This document shows positions 26,580-35,143 of a stretch of DNA of 64,000 bases, in pieces. A program made the position numbers and the translations under genes. This stretch comes from Spartinivicinus marinus (GTDB taxonomy: Bacteria > Pseudomonadota > Gammaproteobacteria > Pseudomonadales > Zooshikellaceae), in assembly GCF_026309355.1 (NCBI RefSeq), contig NZ_JAPJZK010000001.1:6158501-6222500 (forward strand), read 5' to 3'. The notes beneath the pieces were generated by a model that was not told where the DNA came from, ran no database searches, and worked only from the letters and a program-made list of their open reading frames with translations. Positions within the stretch are counted from its first letter, which is position 1, and each line of letters begins with the position of its first letter.

Positions 26580-28331
26580 ATGGATCATATTATTCAACAA
26601 GCCGAACAACTAGTCCGTCAGCAGCAATATATTGATGCACTGGCTATCATCCAACCAGTATTGCTTGAGCAGCCCAATAATGACCAAGCTCTTAATATTG
26701 CAGCAGTAGTGGCAATATTACAGGGCCATACTAACGAGGCAATGGATTATTTTGCTAAAGCAATTCAGGCTAATCCAACCAATACCGATGCCATTAATAA
26801 CCTGTGTGCAATTATTGGGAAAACACGCAATCAATGCGATCAATATTTAATCTTATTAGCCAACGCCTTAACTCAATGGATAATTCCTCAATTAAGACCT
26901 GAAACGGGTAAGATCATCCAGCTTACCTTTGATAAACTCAGCTTTAATAAAACTGAGCCAATGGAGTGGCTAACAGCAGTCTTTGAAAATTATGCGCTAC
27001 CTATCCTATTGACAGCAGCTCAATATGACCATTATGACTTAGCTTTTTTTCTGGAAGGCTATATTTATCAACATTATGTTAAGCGGGAAGAGTCAGAAAC
27101 ACATTTTGAGCAGGCATTTATCCGCTGGAAAAACCAGTTACATGAAGCCGGTCAACGTAATCGAAAAATCGTTGACGAAATGATTGCTGGTGAAAACTGG
27201 TCAGCAGGCAATCCACTAACCGAAAATAACTTGCCTAAAATTGCCTTTATCTTGCATACCAGCAGCACCCTCGCCCATGTGGAAGCACTGATTAGTTTTC
27301 TCGCTGGCCATCAGCAATTAACTACACCATTAATTAGCCCAATGGTAATTACTATCGCCGACCACAACGCCAATATGGTCAATCAATTTCAAGCGCTCAA
27401 GGTACCAATAATAGAAATTGAAACTGAGCACCCGCAAATGCCTCGCTCTGCCCGTTATGCATTTGTAAAATCTTATTTATATACTCAAGGCTATCAAACT
27501 CTAGTTTGGGTAACGTCTGTGCCTGAGATGTCATTTGCGTTTGGTTTACGCCTAGCCAAAACCCAAATTTGGTGGACGATGAAGTTCCATGGTTTTTCGC
27601 TGCCCAGTATTGATGGTTATGTATCGAGTATGCATGTAGAAGAGACCTTCGAGCACAATGGCATCCAATGGCATGGCGGCACACTATCCTCAGTTAATTG
27701 GTTTGATGAAACCCAAACAGCTGCTGCAAAACAACTACGTCATCAGTATCCCTATGCTTGTTTATACGGCACTATTGCCCGAGAAGAAAAACTCAATGAC
27801 CCACTGTTTCTAAATTGTATTGCCGATATTTTAACGGCTAACCCAGACGCTGGTTATTTATTTACGGGTCGAGAGTTGGACCCAACCATTGAACAGGTTT
27901 TTACTGAACGCGGAGTTGCTCCCCGCTGCCATTATGTGGGGTGGATAAACTCGAAATTATATTGCCAGGTTATTGATATATTTCTCGATTCATTTCCCTG
28001 CGGAAGTGGCTATTCACTCCTAGAAAGTATGGCGGCAGCCAAACCGGTGGTGATGCTTAATCAGCCAAATTATGTTAGTTATTACCCTACAATTGATGCA
28101 TTAATTAATACCTATTTTCCTACAGATATTGCAACAGAATCCTTTTATCAGTCAATAGCAACCAGTGTTAATGAATATCGGGATATTGCATTACACCTGG
28201 CTACTGACCCAAACCAATATCAACAAGCCAGTCGGCTTAACCAGCATATAATTAATGAGTTATTTGCCAACCAGCAGCGCTGTGCTCAGATTTACTGCCA
28301 ACATTTCCTATCAATCAGCCAACAAACATGA
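26580..28331 (+). CDS. TPR protein O-GlcNAc-transferase-like glycosyltransferase
   Basis: It probably attaches the first sugar to flagellin Ser/Thr. Residues 1-120 hold TPR-type helices (AEQLVRQQQYIDALAIIQPV, ANPTNTDAINNL). The C-terminal half has a GT-B fold tail like the OGT/SPINDLY group: YLFTGRELDP, CHYVGWINSKLYCQVIDIFL, then DSFPCGSGYSLLESMAAAKP. The start ATG at 26580 follows AAGGA; an ATG 36 bases upstream has no such site. It follows fla4 and its stop overlaps the next start by four bases, so it begins the sugar operon. No maf-type glycosyltransferase is seen, so this is the best flagellin transferase candidate. Confidence 0.8.
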   Translation: MDHIIQQAEQLVRQQQYIDALAIIQPVLLEQPNNDQALNIAAVVAILQGHTNEAMDYFAKAIQANPTNTDAINNLCAIIGKTRNQCDQYLILLANALTQWIIPQLRPETGKIIQLTFDKLSFNKTEPMEWLTAVFENYALPILLTAAQYDHYDLAFFLEGYIYQHYVKREESETHFEQAFIRWKNQLHEAGQRNRKIVDEMIAGENWSAGNPLTENNLPKIAFILHTSSTLAHVEALISFLAGHQQLTTPLISPMVITIADHNANMVNQFQALKVPIIEIETEHPQMPRSARYAFVKSYLYTQGYQTLVWVTSVPEMSFAFGLRLAKTQIWWTMKFHGFSLPSIDGYVSSMHVEETFEHNGIQWHGGTLSSVNWFDETQTAAAKQLRHQYPYACLYGTIAREEKLNDPLFLNCIADILTANPDAGYLFTGRELDPTIEQVFTERGVAPRCHYVGWINSKLYCQVIDIFLDSFPCGSGYSLLESMAAAKPVVMLNQPNYVSYYPTIDALINTYFPTDIATESFYQSIATSVNEYRDIALHLATDPNQYQQASRLNQHIINELFANQQRCAQIYCQHFLSISQQT

Positions 28332-29515
28332 TCCCTTTTATTGACCTAATAGCGCAGCAAGCCATTCTCAAAAAGAAAATTACCCAACGTATTAATCAGG
28401 TACTCAATCATAGTCAATATATTTTAGGACCAGAAGTCAGCGAACTAGAGCAGCAATTGGCTGCATATTGCAAGGTAAAACACACCATTAGTTGTGCATC
28501 AGGTACCGATGCACTCATCATGGCACTGTATGCACTACAAGTTAAACCAGGGGATGTCATTATCACTACCCCTTTTAGCTTTTTTGCGACGGCAGAGGCC
28601 ATTGCTTTAGTGGGTGCAATTCCACTGTTTTGTGATGTAAATCCAGATGACTTTACTATAGATGATACTCAGCTAGAGGCAGTTATTAGTGACTTTTATC
28701 ATCATCAACAACTACTGCCAAAGCCACTCCAGCACCTGCTGCCAAATAATCCTCGTATTGCCGGCATTATTACAGTAGATCTATTCGGCTTACCTTGTAA
28801 TTATTTACCCATAAACCAACTGGCAGACCAATACAATTTATTTGTGATTGCAGATGCAGCCCAAAGCTTCGGCGGCAGTTTAAATAGACAAAAAGTCGGT
28901 ACGCTTGCCAATGACATAACAACAACCTCATTTTTCCCAGCCAAACCTTTAGGGTGCTATGGTGATGGTGGTGCCTTGTTTACCAACAGTGACAGGCTTG
29001 ATTCAGCATTACGTTCTATTCGCAGCCATGGGCAAGGATCAACAAGCAACAAGCATATCCAAATAGGCCTCAATAGTCGTTTGGATACACTACAAGCAGC
29101 TATCTTAATTGAGAAACTGGCTATTTTTCCCGATGAACTGCAACAGCGGCAAGCCGTTGCCGATCACTATCACACGGCTTTTAAAGAAATGGGCTTAGCC
29201 ACTCAATGTATCAATGACTCTTTTACTACAGATCAAAAACAAAGTGCTTGGGCACAATTTACGGTAAAAACCAACAGCCTGGATCAACGATCAACTATTT
29301 GTGCAGCCCTGAAGAGCCATGAAATACCTTATCAACTTTACTACCCTATTCCCCTGCACTTACAGCCTGCCCTGCAATATTTAGGTTATCAACCAGGGGA
29401 TATGCCGGTGGCTGAAAGGCTAGCTCAAACCCTGTTCAGCCTGCCTATGCATCCTTATTTAGATAAAACAACCATTAATCAAATCGTTAAAGTGATTAGT
29501 TCCACTGGCCGATAG
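28328..29515 (+). CDS. DegT/DnrJ/EryC1-type sugar aminotransferase (395 aa)
   Basis: A PLP enzyme that transfers an amino group from glutamate to a keto-nucleotide sugar. Visible family features: CASGTDALIMALYAL near residue 57, the ADAAQSFGG Asp that binds the pyridine ring, and TTSFFPAKPLGCYGDGG with the PLP lysine near residue 209. Together with the acyltransferase and Gfo/Idh dehydrogenase that follow it resembles the WlbA/B/C (WbpB/D/E) trio that makes 3-acylamino sugars. The ATGA overlap with the upstream glycosyltransferase shows coupling. Confidence 0.88.
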   Translation: MIPFIDLIAQQAILKKKITQRINQVLNHSQYILGPEVSELEQQLAAYCKVKHTISCASGTDALIMALYALQVKPGDVIITTPFSFFATAEAIALVGAIPLFCDVNPDDFTIDDTQLEAVISDFYHHQQLLPKPLQHLLPNNPRIAGIITVDLFGLPCNYLPINQLADQYNLFVIADAAQSFGGSLNRQKVGTLANDITTTSFFPAKPLGCYGDGGALFTNSDRLDSALRSIRSHGQGSTSNKHIQIGLNSRLDTLQAAILIEKLAIFPDELQQRQAVADHYHTAFKEMGLATQCINDSFTTDQKQSAWAQFTVKTNSLDQRSTICAALKSHEIPYQLYYPIPLHLQPALQYLGYQPGDMPVAERLAQTLFSLPMHPYLDKTTINQIVKVISSTGR

Positions 29516-29641
29516 AGATTATTAGCCGCGAGTAATTTGAAAGAGACTGAACCAACCCAATCCTTGACTGTTTTTGGCCCAACTATTGCCGAGGATTTTG
29601 CAGATAAACGCGTGCATAGTAACAACATAACCGATAATCAA

Positions 29642-30148
29642 ATGATTGATAAAACCGCAACCATTGATGAAAACGCAATTATTGGTAAAAACTGCAACAT
29701 TTGGATCAATACCCAAGTGCGTGAAAATGCCCGAATTGGTAACCATTGTACGATTGGTAAAGATGTCTATATTGATCACGATGTTACGATTGGCAACGGC
29801 TGCAAAATTCAAAATAGCGCTTCAATCTTTTATGGCGTCACTATTCATGATGAAGTATTTATTGGCCCCCATGTATGTTTTACCAATGACAAAGTGCCTC
29901 GCGCATTCAACCAGGAGTGGCAAATAAGCCCAACAGTTGTATTAACCGGTGCCAGTATTGGTGCCAATACCACTATTATTTGTGGGATCACCATTGGTGA
30001 ATATGCCATGATTGCTGCAGGTTCAGTGGTTACACATGATGTTGCTCCTTTTTCACTGGTAATAGGTAATCCTGCTCGTCATATAGGTTATGTCAATAAA
30101 GCTGGCCATCGAGTTAACTGTCAACCCTGTAGTAATGATAAAAGGTAG
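29642..30148 (+). CDS. Left-handed beta-helix (hexapeptide) sugar N-acyltransferase
   Basis: It would acylate the amino sugar made by the preceding aminotransferase using an acyl-CoA donor. The protein is a run of hexapeptide repeats (IGKNCNIW, IGNHCTIGKDVYIDHDVTIG, IGANTTIICGITIG), with a loop HVCFTNDKVPRA bearing the likely catalytic region and an end GNPARHIGYV typical of WbpD/WlbB/FdtC relatives. The ATG at 29642 is the usual family start (MIDKTATIDENAIIG); the frame stays open to a TTG at 29537. It lies in the sugar operon. Confidence 0.85.
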   Translation: MIDKTATIDENAIIGKNCNIWINTQVRENARIGNHCTIGKDVYIDHDVTIGNGCKIQNSASIFYGVTIHDEVFIGPHVCFTNDKVPRAFNQEWQISPTVVLTGASIGANTTIICGITIGEYAMIAAGSVVTHDVAPFSLVIGNPARHIGYVNKAGHRVNCQPCSNDKR

Positions 30149-30152
30149 TAAC

Positions 30153-31136
30153 GTGTTGAATCAGTCAATGCCCCCTATTCGTATTGGGCTGCTTGGCCTG
30201 GGCAAAATGGGCCAAAATCATTTGCGCATTTTAGCTATGCTGCGTGCAGTAGACTTGATATTTGTGTTTGATACCCATCAGCAGCGAATGGAGACACTAG
30301 CCCACCAATACCAAACTCGTTGTGGAACTGACCTCCATGCACTGCTCCCACTGGTCGATGCAGTAGTCATTGCCACCCCCACCTCGACCCATGCCTATTA
30401 CATTGAGTTATGCAGTCAGTATGTGAATCAGTTATTTGTAGAAAAACCCTTAACAGATAGTATTAAGTCTATCCAATCCATTGCTTACCTAGCTAAAAAA
30501 AACCAGCTAACCATTCAAGTGGGTTTTATTGAGCGATTTAGTCCTGCCATTGTTGAGTTAAACAATATTCTTCAAAACAGTGGCCAAGTAATCAATATCG
30601 ATTTTTTTCGTACCAATAAATTAAGTTCACGAATCAGTGATGTTGATGTCATTTCTGACTTAATGGTTCATGATATTGATCTCGCACTGTTACTGAACGG
30701 ACCAGTAGCAGAAATTCGTGCTAACGGTTTGATTGAGCCCTGTGGCAAAGTTGGTTTCGCTTCCGCTACCTTTATTCATAAGAATGGCGCTTTTTCAAGA
30801 GTTCTAGCCAGTCGTTTAACTGAGAAAAAAAATAGACTGATTCAAGCAACTTGTATCGACCGTTTTATTGATTGTGATTTATTAAGGAAAGAAATTGTCA
30901 TTAATCGCCAATCTCAAGTATTTCAAAATGAACACCAACCTTATACTATTTCAGCGACAGTGGAGTCTGTTGCCGTACCACCACAAGAAGCACTATTAAA
31001 AGAATTAAAAACATTTATTGCTAATTGTCAGGGTAGCTATGTCCCATTTCCTGGCGTTGAGCAAGCTCTCACAGCAGCAATAATATGTGAGCAAATCCAT
31101 TCAACCATTATTTCCACAACAATCACTAAAAGCTAA
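30153..31136 (+). CDS. Gfo/Idh/MocA-family NAD-dependent sugar dehydrogenase
   Basis: An oxidoreductase that would oxidise a nucleotide sugar, often at C3, to supply the keto group for transamination, as WlbA/WbpB do. Rossmann motif IGLLGLGKMGQNHLRIL is at the front, then DAVVIATPTSTHA and VEKPLTDS with the catalytic Lys. SDLMVHDIDLALLL holds the family His near residue 175. The GTG at 30153 follows AAAGG and is 4 bases past the acyltransferase stop; the ATG at 30168 is an alternative. The open frame reaches back to 30090. Confidence 0.87.
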   Translation: MLNQSMPPIRIGLLGLGKMGQNHLRILAMLRAVDLIFVFDTHQQRMETLAHQYQTRCGTDLHALLPLVDAVVIATPTSTHAYYIELCSQYVNQLFVEKPLTDSIKSIQSIAYLAKKNQLTIQVGFIERFSPAIVELNNILQNSGQVINIDFFRTNKLSSRISDVDVISDLMVHDIDLALLLNGPVAEIRANGLIEPCGKVGFASATFIHKNGAFSRVLASRLTEKKNRLIQATCIDRFIDCDLLRKEIVINRQSQVFQNEHQPYTISATVESVAVPPQEALLKELKTFIANCQGSYVPFPGVEQALTAAIICEQIHSTIISTTITKS

Positions 31137-31142
31137 GTAAAT

Positions 31143-32099
31143 ATGCGAAACGCTCTAGTTAATCAAACCATCTTAGTCACCGGTGGTGCAGGGTTTATTG
31201 GTAGCCACTTAGTTGACCAATTGTTAACTGCCGGTGCAAAACAAGTGATTGCCATTGATAATCTATTTTTAGGTAATACAGCCAATCTGAATAAAGCCAT
31301 TAATCAAGGCGGACTATTTTTACAAGGTGATATTGAAATACCTGCCACCCTATCCTTTCTCTTTAATGAATATACAATAGATACCGTGTTTAACTGTGCG
31401 ACTAAAGCATTAAATTATTCTTTTATTAATCCAGCCGATGCATTTAGCACCAATACCCATGGCATTATTAACTTATTAGAGCTGTTACGCCAGAAACAGT
31501 TTAAAACCCTTTGTCATTTTTCAACCTCAGAAGTATATGGTACTGCAGTATATACCCCAATGGATGAGAAACACCCTCGTAACCCTACCACTACCTATGC
31601 AGCAGGTAAAGCCGCTGCAGATCTGGCGGTAGAGGCTTATGTTCGCATGTTTGATTTGGATGCTTTTATTGTTAGGCCATTTAATAATTATGGTCCGAGA
31701 CAAAACCACCAAGGACAGTTAGCCAGTATTATTCCCTTAACCATTAACCGTATTTTAGCTGGTCAAGCGCCTGAAATACATGGCAGTGGTGAACAAACCA
31801 GGGATTTTATTTATGTACAAGATACTGTCGATGCAATTATTAAACTCTATTCGGTGTTACCTGCCGGTGACAGTGTGAATATTGCCAGTCACAATCAACT
31901 GTCAATCAAAACGCTCATTACCGAGTTATGTACCCAAATGGATTATACCGGTGACATTATCAAAAAATCGGCCAGGCCTGCTGATGTGATGACCCATCAG
32001 GCCAGTAATAAAAAACTCCATTGTTTAATTACTCCATCGGTGACGCCGTTTAAAGAAGGGCTGGCAAGAACCATCGAATGGTATACCCATCTCAAATGA
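31143..32099 (+). CDS. SDR-family nucleotide-sugar epimerase/dehydratase
   Basis: An extended short-chain dehydrogenase acting on a nucleotide-linked sugar. It has NAD-binding VTGGAGFIGSHLVDQL near residues 12-27, STSEVYGTA, and the active-site YAAGK near residue 152. RPFNNYGPRQN and HGSGEQTRDFIYVQD are the substrate-side motifs common to UDP-glucose 4-epimerase and dTDP-glucose 4,6-dehydratase relatives. Length 318 is normal. It probably makes the keto intermediate for the aminotransferase that follows it by 12 bases. Confidence 0.87.
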   Translation: MRNALVNQTILVTGGAGFIGSHLVDQLLTAGAKQVIAIDNLFLGNTANLNKAINQGGLFLQGDIEIPATLSFLFNEYTIDTVFNCATKALNYSFINPADAFSTNTHGIINLLELLRQKQFKTLCHFSTSEVYGTAVYTPMDEKHPRNPTTTYAAGKAAADLAVEAYVRMFDLDAFIVRPFNNYGPRQNHQGQLASIIPLTINRILAGQAPEIHGSGEQTRDFIYVQDTVDAIIKLYSVLPAGDSVNIASHNQLSIKTLITELCTQMDYTGDIIKKSARPADVMTHQASNKKLHCLITPSVTPFKEGLARTIEWYTHLK

Positions 32100-32111
32100 T
32101 TACAAGACACA

Positions 32112-33197
32112 ATGATCAGACTAATTAAACCTTATGTTACTTTCTCTGATGTAGAAACGTCGTTTGCTGAGATTTTTCAATCAGGCCAGTTCAGTAAAGG
32201 TCACTATATTGCCCAACTGGAAGCAACGCTGACTCACCGGCTTAACTGTCAATATGCATTTACTACCTCTTCTGCTACCACCGCACTCAGTACTGCACTG
32301 GCTGTATTAGGGGTAGGTCATGGTGATGAAGTCATTATTGCTGATTTTTCTTTTCCGGCGACAGCGAATGTAGTAGAAAACTGTGGTGCCACCCCGGTTT
32401 TTGCCGATGTTGATTTACACACATATAATTTGCAACTCAGCGACCTGGAAAATAAATATACTGCCAGAACCAAGGCCGTGATTTTTGTTAGCTGCTTTGG
32501 AAACCCCACTGGGTTATGCTCTATTAAACAGTGGTGTCAACAACAACGCTTATGGTTAATAGAAGATGCCGCCTGCGCCATTGGCAGCGATGAAAATAAT
32601 CAGCCTTGTGGGTCGATTGCTGATCTTAGCTGTTTTAGCTTCCACCCCCGTAAACTAATTACCGCTGGCGAGGGAGGCGCCATTACAACCAATAATGAAC
32701 ATTTGGCTAAACAGCTAAAAGTTCTACTTAACCATGGTGCTAGTGGTAGTCAAAATAACATAGCCTTGGATTTTATTGTGGCCGGTTATAATTATCGGCT
32801 GTCTGAATTACAAGCCGCGATGATTTTAGCTCAACTGCCCAAACTGAATGACATTATTATCCAGCGTAATAAAGTAAGACAGCAGTATATCCATGAACTC
32901 GCTTCACTTGGTTTTATTCCCCAGGCAATCGCTGATAATGTCACCTTTAACTGTCAATCTGTCGTATTTAAAGTGCCTACAACCATCAACCGTGATCAAT
33001 TAGTGCTTACATTAAGGGAAAAGCAGATAGAAACGACGTTAGGTACCTATTGTTTAAGCGCAACTCCTTATTATCAGCAGAAATACCAAAGTATCCAGCC
33101 TAATGCTAGGCGATTACAAACACAAACCATTACTCTCCCCTGCTTTAAAGACGTACCGGTTGATCAAGTAGTGGATGCAATTAAAGAGTACCTCTAA
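32112..33197 (+). CDS. Second DegT/DnrJ-type sugar aminotransferase (361 aa)
   Basis: A PLP-dependent sugar aminotransferase with SSATTALSTALAVLGVGHGD, LIEDAACAIGS (ring-binding Asp) and FSFHPRKLITAGEGGAI with the PLP Lys near residue 183. It is distinct from the one at 28328, having a shorter middle and a different HPRK motif. A second enzyme of this class implies either a diamino sugar or two different amino sugars in the glycan. It is the last gene of the sugar operon; no terminator is visible downstream before the leader element. Confidence 0.87.
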   Translation: MIRLIKPYVTFSDVETSFAEIFQSGQFSKGHYIAQLEATLTHRLNCQYAFTTSSATTALSTALAVLGVGHGDEVIIADFSFPATANVVENCGATPVFADVDLHTYNLQLSDLENKYTARTKAVIFVSCFGNPTGLCSIKQWCQQQRLWLIEDAACAIGSDENNQPCGSIADLSCFSFHPRKLITAGEGGAITTNNEHLAKQLKVLLNHGASGSQNNIALDFIVAGYNYRLSELQAAMILAQLPKLNDIIIQRNKVRQQYIHELASLGFIPQAIADNVTFNCQSVVFKVPTTINRDQLVLTLREKQIETTLGTYCLSATPYYQQKYQSIQPNARRLQTQTITLPCFKDVPVDQVVDAIKEYL

Positions 33198-33304
33198 CTG
33201 CATTAGCCTAATCAAATCGCACTTTAGCCTTTCAAATATTTACTTTTTCTACTTAAGTTTAAAATATACCACTTGCGAGTCATTTTTTGGTGTAAAGAGA
33301 AAGC

Positions 33305-33435
33305 GGTATAGACTCACAGCGAAGGATTATTTAGGCGATACCACTGAACGATGAAGCCCCAGGAGTTTAGATAACCTAAATGACTGGGGGGAAAAGCGAC
33401 GGTAACAAAGCCTAAAAATCATTCGCGAAGAGTAT
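33305..33435 (+). ncRNA. Candidate structured leader RNA, copy B (binding-protein leader)
   Basis: The closing helix is GATT-(A bulge)-TTTAGGC (33325-33336) with GCCTAAA-AATC (33410-33420). ACC (33340-33342) pairs with GGT (33401-33403). The inner hairpin is CCCCAG/CTGGGG with internal loop GAG/TGA, then TTTAG/CTAAA and a five-base loop. It is followed by ATTCGCGAAGAGTATA. Copy A at 3909-4035 keeps every helix with different base pairs. It ends about 15 bases before the start codon of the next gene, so it would be in its leader RNA. Function is unknown; a metabolite-binding or protein-binding leader and a palindromic mobile repeat are both possible. Confidence 0.55.
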
Positions 33436-33450
33436 ATAAGGAGAAAGAGT

Positions 33451-34188
33451 ATGAAGCCTGTTATAACACTATTAATTTGTTTGCTGCTATCTTATAGCAT
33501 ATGTGCTGAAAAAATTAGAGTAGCCACTTCAGACTGGCCTCCCTTTTACTCTCCTACAGTTGAAAATGATGGAATACTCACTTATATAGTCAAGGAAACA
33601 CTTAAGCCGCTAGGGCATTCACTCACCGTAGACTTTTTACCATGGGCTAGGGCTTTAGCGCTTACCAAAGTGGGTAAATACCATGCTTTATTAGGCTGTT
33701 GGCATACTAAAGCACGAGAAGACTATTATTATTTTACCAAGAAAATGTTGGACGCAGGTCCCCACTTTATAAAAAAACAATCCGAAAAGCTGCTTGTAAG
33801 AACTCCATCAGACTTAGAAAACCTTAAAGTAGGAGTAATTCGCAATTTCGCTTTAAGTGATACACTGATAAATTCTATTAAAGAAAAAAAGACCTTTTTA
33901 GTTGAGGTCGATTCAATAGAACAACTTTTTGAATTAATTGAGTATAAAAGAGTAGATCTTATCCTTGAAAACCCATTAGTACTGAAATATCAATACAGAC
34001 AAAAGTTCCCTAAACTAAAATACGCACTTTCAAGTGCAGGCCCTGATTTCAAAAATGGTTATATCTATGTATGTTGGTCGAAAAAAATGCCAGGCATAAA
34101 AAAAATCGTTGATGATTACGACAAGTCGTTCGAGCAAGTGTTCAAAGATCAACGATTAACAGAAGCAATAAACGACTTGTTCCAATAA
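33451..34188 (+). CDS. Periplasmic solute-binding protein, family 3 type
   Basis: A signal peptide (MKPVITLLICLLLSYSICA) is followed by a 225-residue two-lobe binding protein: IRVATSDWPPFYSP opening, LGCWHTKAREDYYYFTKKM, LKVGVIRNFALSDTLI and LILENPLVLKYQYRQ. This is the pattern of stand-alone family-3 proteins found in many marine gammaproteobacteria. No ABC permease or ATPase genes adjoin it, so it may signal rather than transport. RBS AAGGAG is clear. It sits alone on the plus strand inside the glycosylation island, preceded by leader copy B, and looks like an insertion into the island. Confidence 0.8.
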   Translation: MKPVITLLICLLLSYSICAEKIRVATSDWPPFYSPTVENDGILTYIVKETLKPLGHSLTVDFLPWARALALTKVGKYHALLGCWHTKAREDYYYFTKKMLDAGPHFIKKQSEKLLVRTPSDLENLKVGVIRNFALSDTLINSIKEKKTFLVEVDSIEQLFELIEYKRVDLILENPLVLKYQYRQKFPKLKYALSSAGPDFKNGYIYVCWSKKMPGIKKIVDDYDKSFEQVFKDQRLTEAINDLFQ

Positions 34189-34218
34189 GTTTTTCATAAG
34201 AAACAACCTATGAGTACA

Positions 34219-35130
34219 TTAAAGCCGCTGTTTAATTGACTTAAAAATATCACTTGCAGGCAACAACTGACCATTAGTCTCTACTTGATCAACAACAATT
34301 GCAGTATCATCACCGCAACCAATCGTCACTCGATCACCTTCAATCAATAGTACTTGCCCTGGTACCGAGTAATATGGGTAAGGAAATGGTTGTGCCTGCC
34401 AAATAATAACCTGCTTGCCATCTATTTCAGTAAATGCCCCCGGATAAGGCTGACTTTGGGCTTTAATAAAATTAATCATACGGGTAGCAGGCCAGTGCCA
34501 GTTTATAAGTCCATCTTCCGCTCGGCGCAACGCACAATAACTGGCTTGCTCATGGTTTTGTGGTTGTGGTTGCAACTGCCCTGAGATTATTTGCGGATAT
34601 ATGTCTGCGAGTAGGTTAATTGATTTTTCAGCTAATTTATCTAAACAATCTGCAATGGTATCACTTTCACCAATTGCTACTTTAGCTTGCGCCCAAATCG
34701 GCCCATCATCAACTCCAGCCGTTAAAGCAAAAAACGAAAAACCCGCATAAGCGTCACCATTAATCAGTGTCCATACCAAGGGCGAGCCGCCACGGTATTT
34801 GGGCAGTAGTGAATTATGTAAACCTATAAACCCCATGGGTACCAAGTTTAATACCGACTCAGGTATCAACCAGTACCATCCCACAACAAAGCATAAATCA
34901 GGCTGCAATGCTGTAATCCGCTCATTGGTTTCCTGCTGATTGGCAACAACGATTAACTCAATTCCATGGTCTTTGGTAAATTGTTGAAAATTGGCAAAAC
35001 ATGAGCGGGGATCATGTTGATCAGTAAAAGTGATAACGACCAATTGGTCGGATGTTCTGCACTGATATAACTGTTTACATGCCAGCAATCCTAGTGGTTT
35101 GCTGGCTAATAACAGAATTTTTTTCGACAT
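34219..35130 (-). CDS. N10-formyl-THF-dependent formyltransferase (sugar-type)
   Basis: The Met-tRNA formyltransferase fold is seen: IGLHNSLLPKYRGGSPLVWT carries the conserved Asn/His and SLLP loop, and GVDDGPIWAQ carries the catalytic Asp. The C-terminal OB-like part (VPGQVLLIEGDRVTIGCGDD) is present. True Fmt is longer in its start and would be beside def, which is absent here. The setting among flagellin glycan genes favours an amino-sugar N-formyltransferase such as the ArnA/VioF/FdtF type. It is downstream of two glycosyltransferase genes on the minus strand with a 13-base gap. Confidence 0.8.
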   Translation of the reverse strand: MSKKILLLASKPLGLLACKQLYQCRTSDQLVVITFTDQHDPRSCFANFQQFTKDHGIELIVVANQQETNERITALQPDLCFVVGWYWLIPESVLNLVPMGFIGLHNSLLPKYRGGSPLVWTLINGDAYAGFSFFALTAGVDDGPIWAQAKVAIGESDTIADCLDKLAEKSINLLADIYPQIISGQLQPQPQNHEQASYCALRRAEDGLINWHWPATRMINFIKAQSQPYPGAFTEIDGKQVIIWQAQPFPYPYYSVPGQVLLIEGDRVTIGCGDDTAIVVDQVETNGQLLPASDIFKSIKQRL

Positions 35131-35143
35131 CCTCTACGTTTTA

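Noticed and set aside
33305-33435. Reading the structured leader as a cyclic-di-GMP-I riboswitch because of GACGGTAACAAAGCC.
   Set aside because: The conserved GCAAACC block, the GNRA-type tetraloop and the uninterrupted GGGACGCAAAGCC of that class are absent.
33305-33435. Reading the same element as an integron attC site because of TTTAGGC...GCCTAAA ends.
   Set aside because: The GTTRRRY core and its RYYYAAC partner are missing and no integrase or cassette array is seen.
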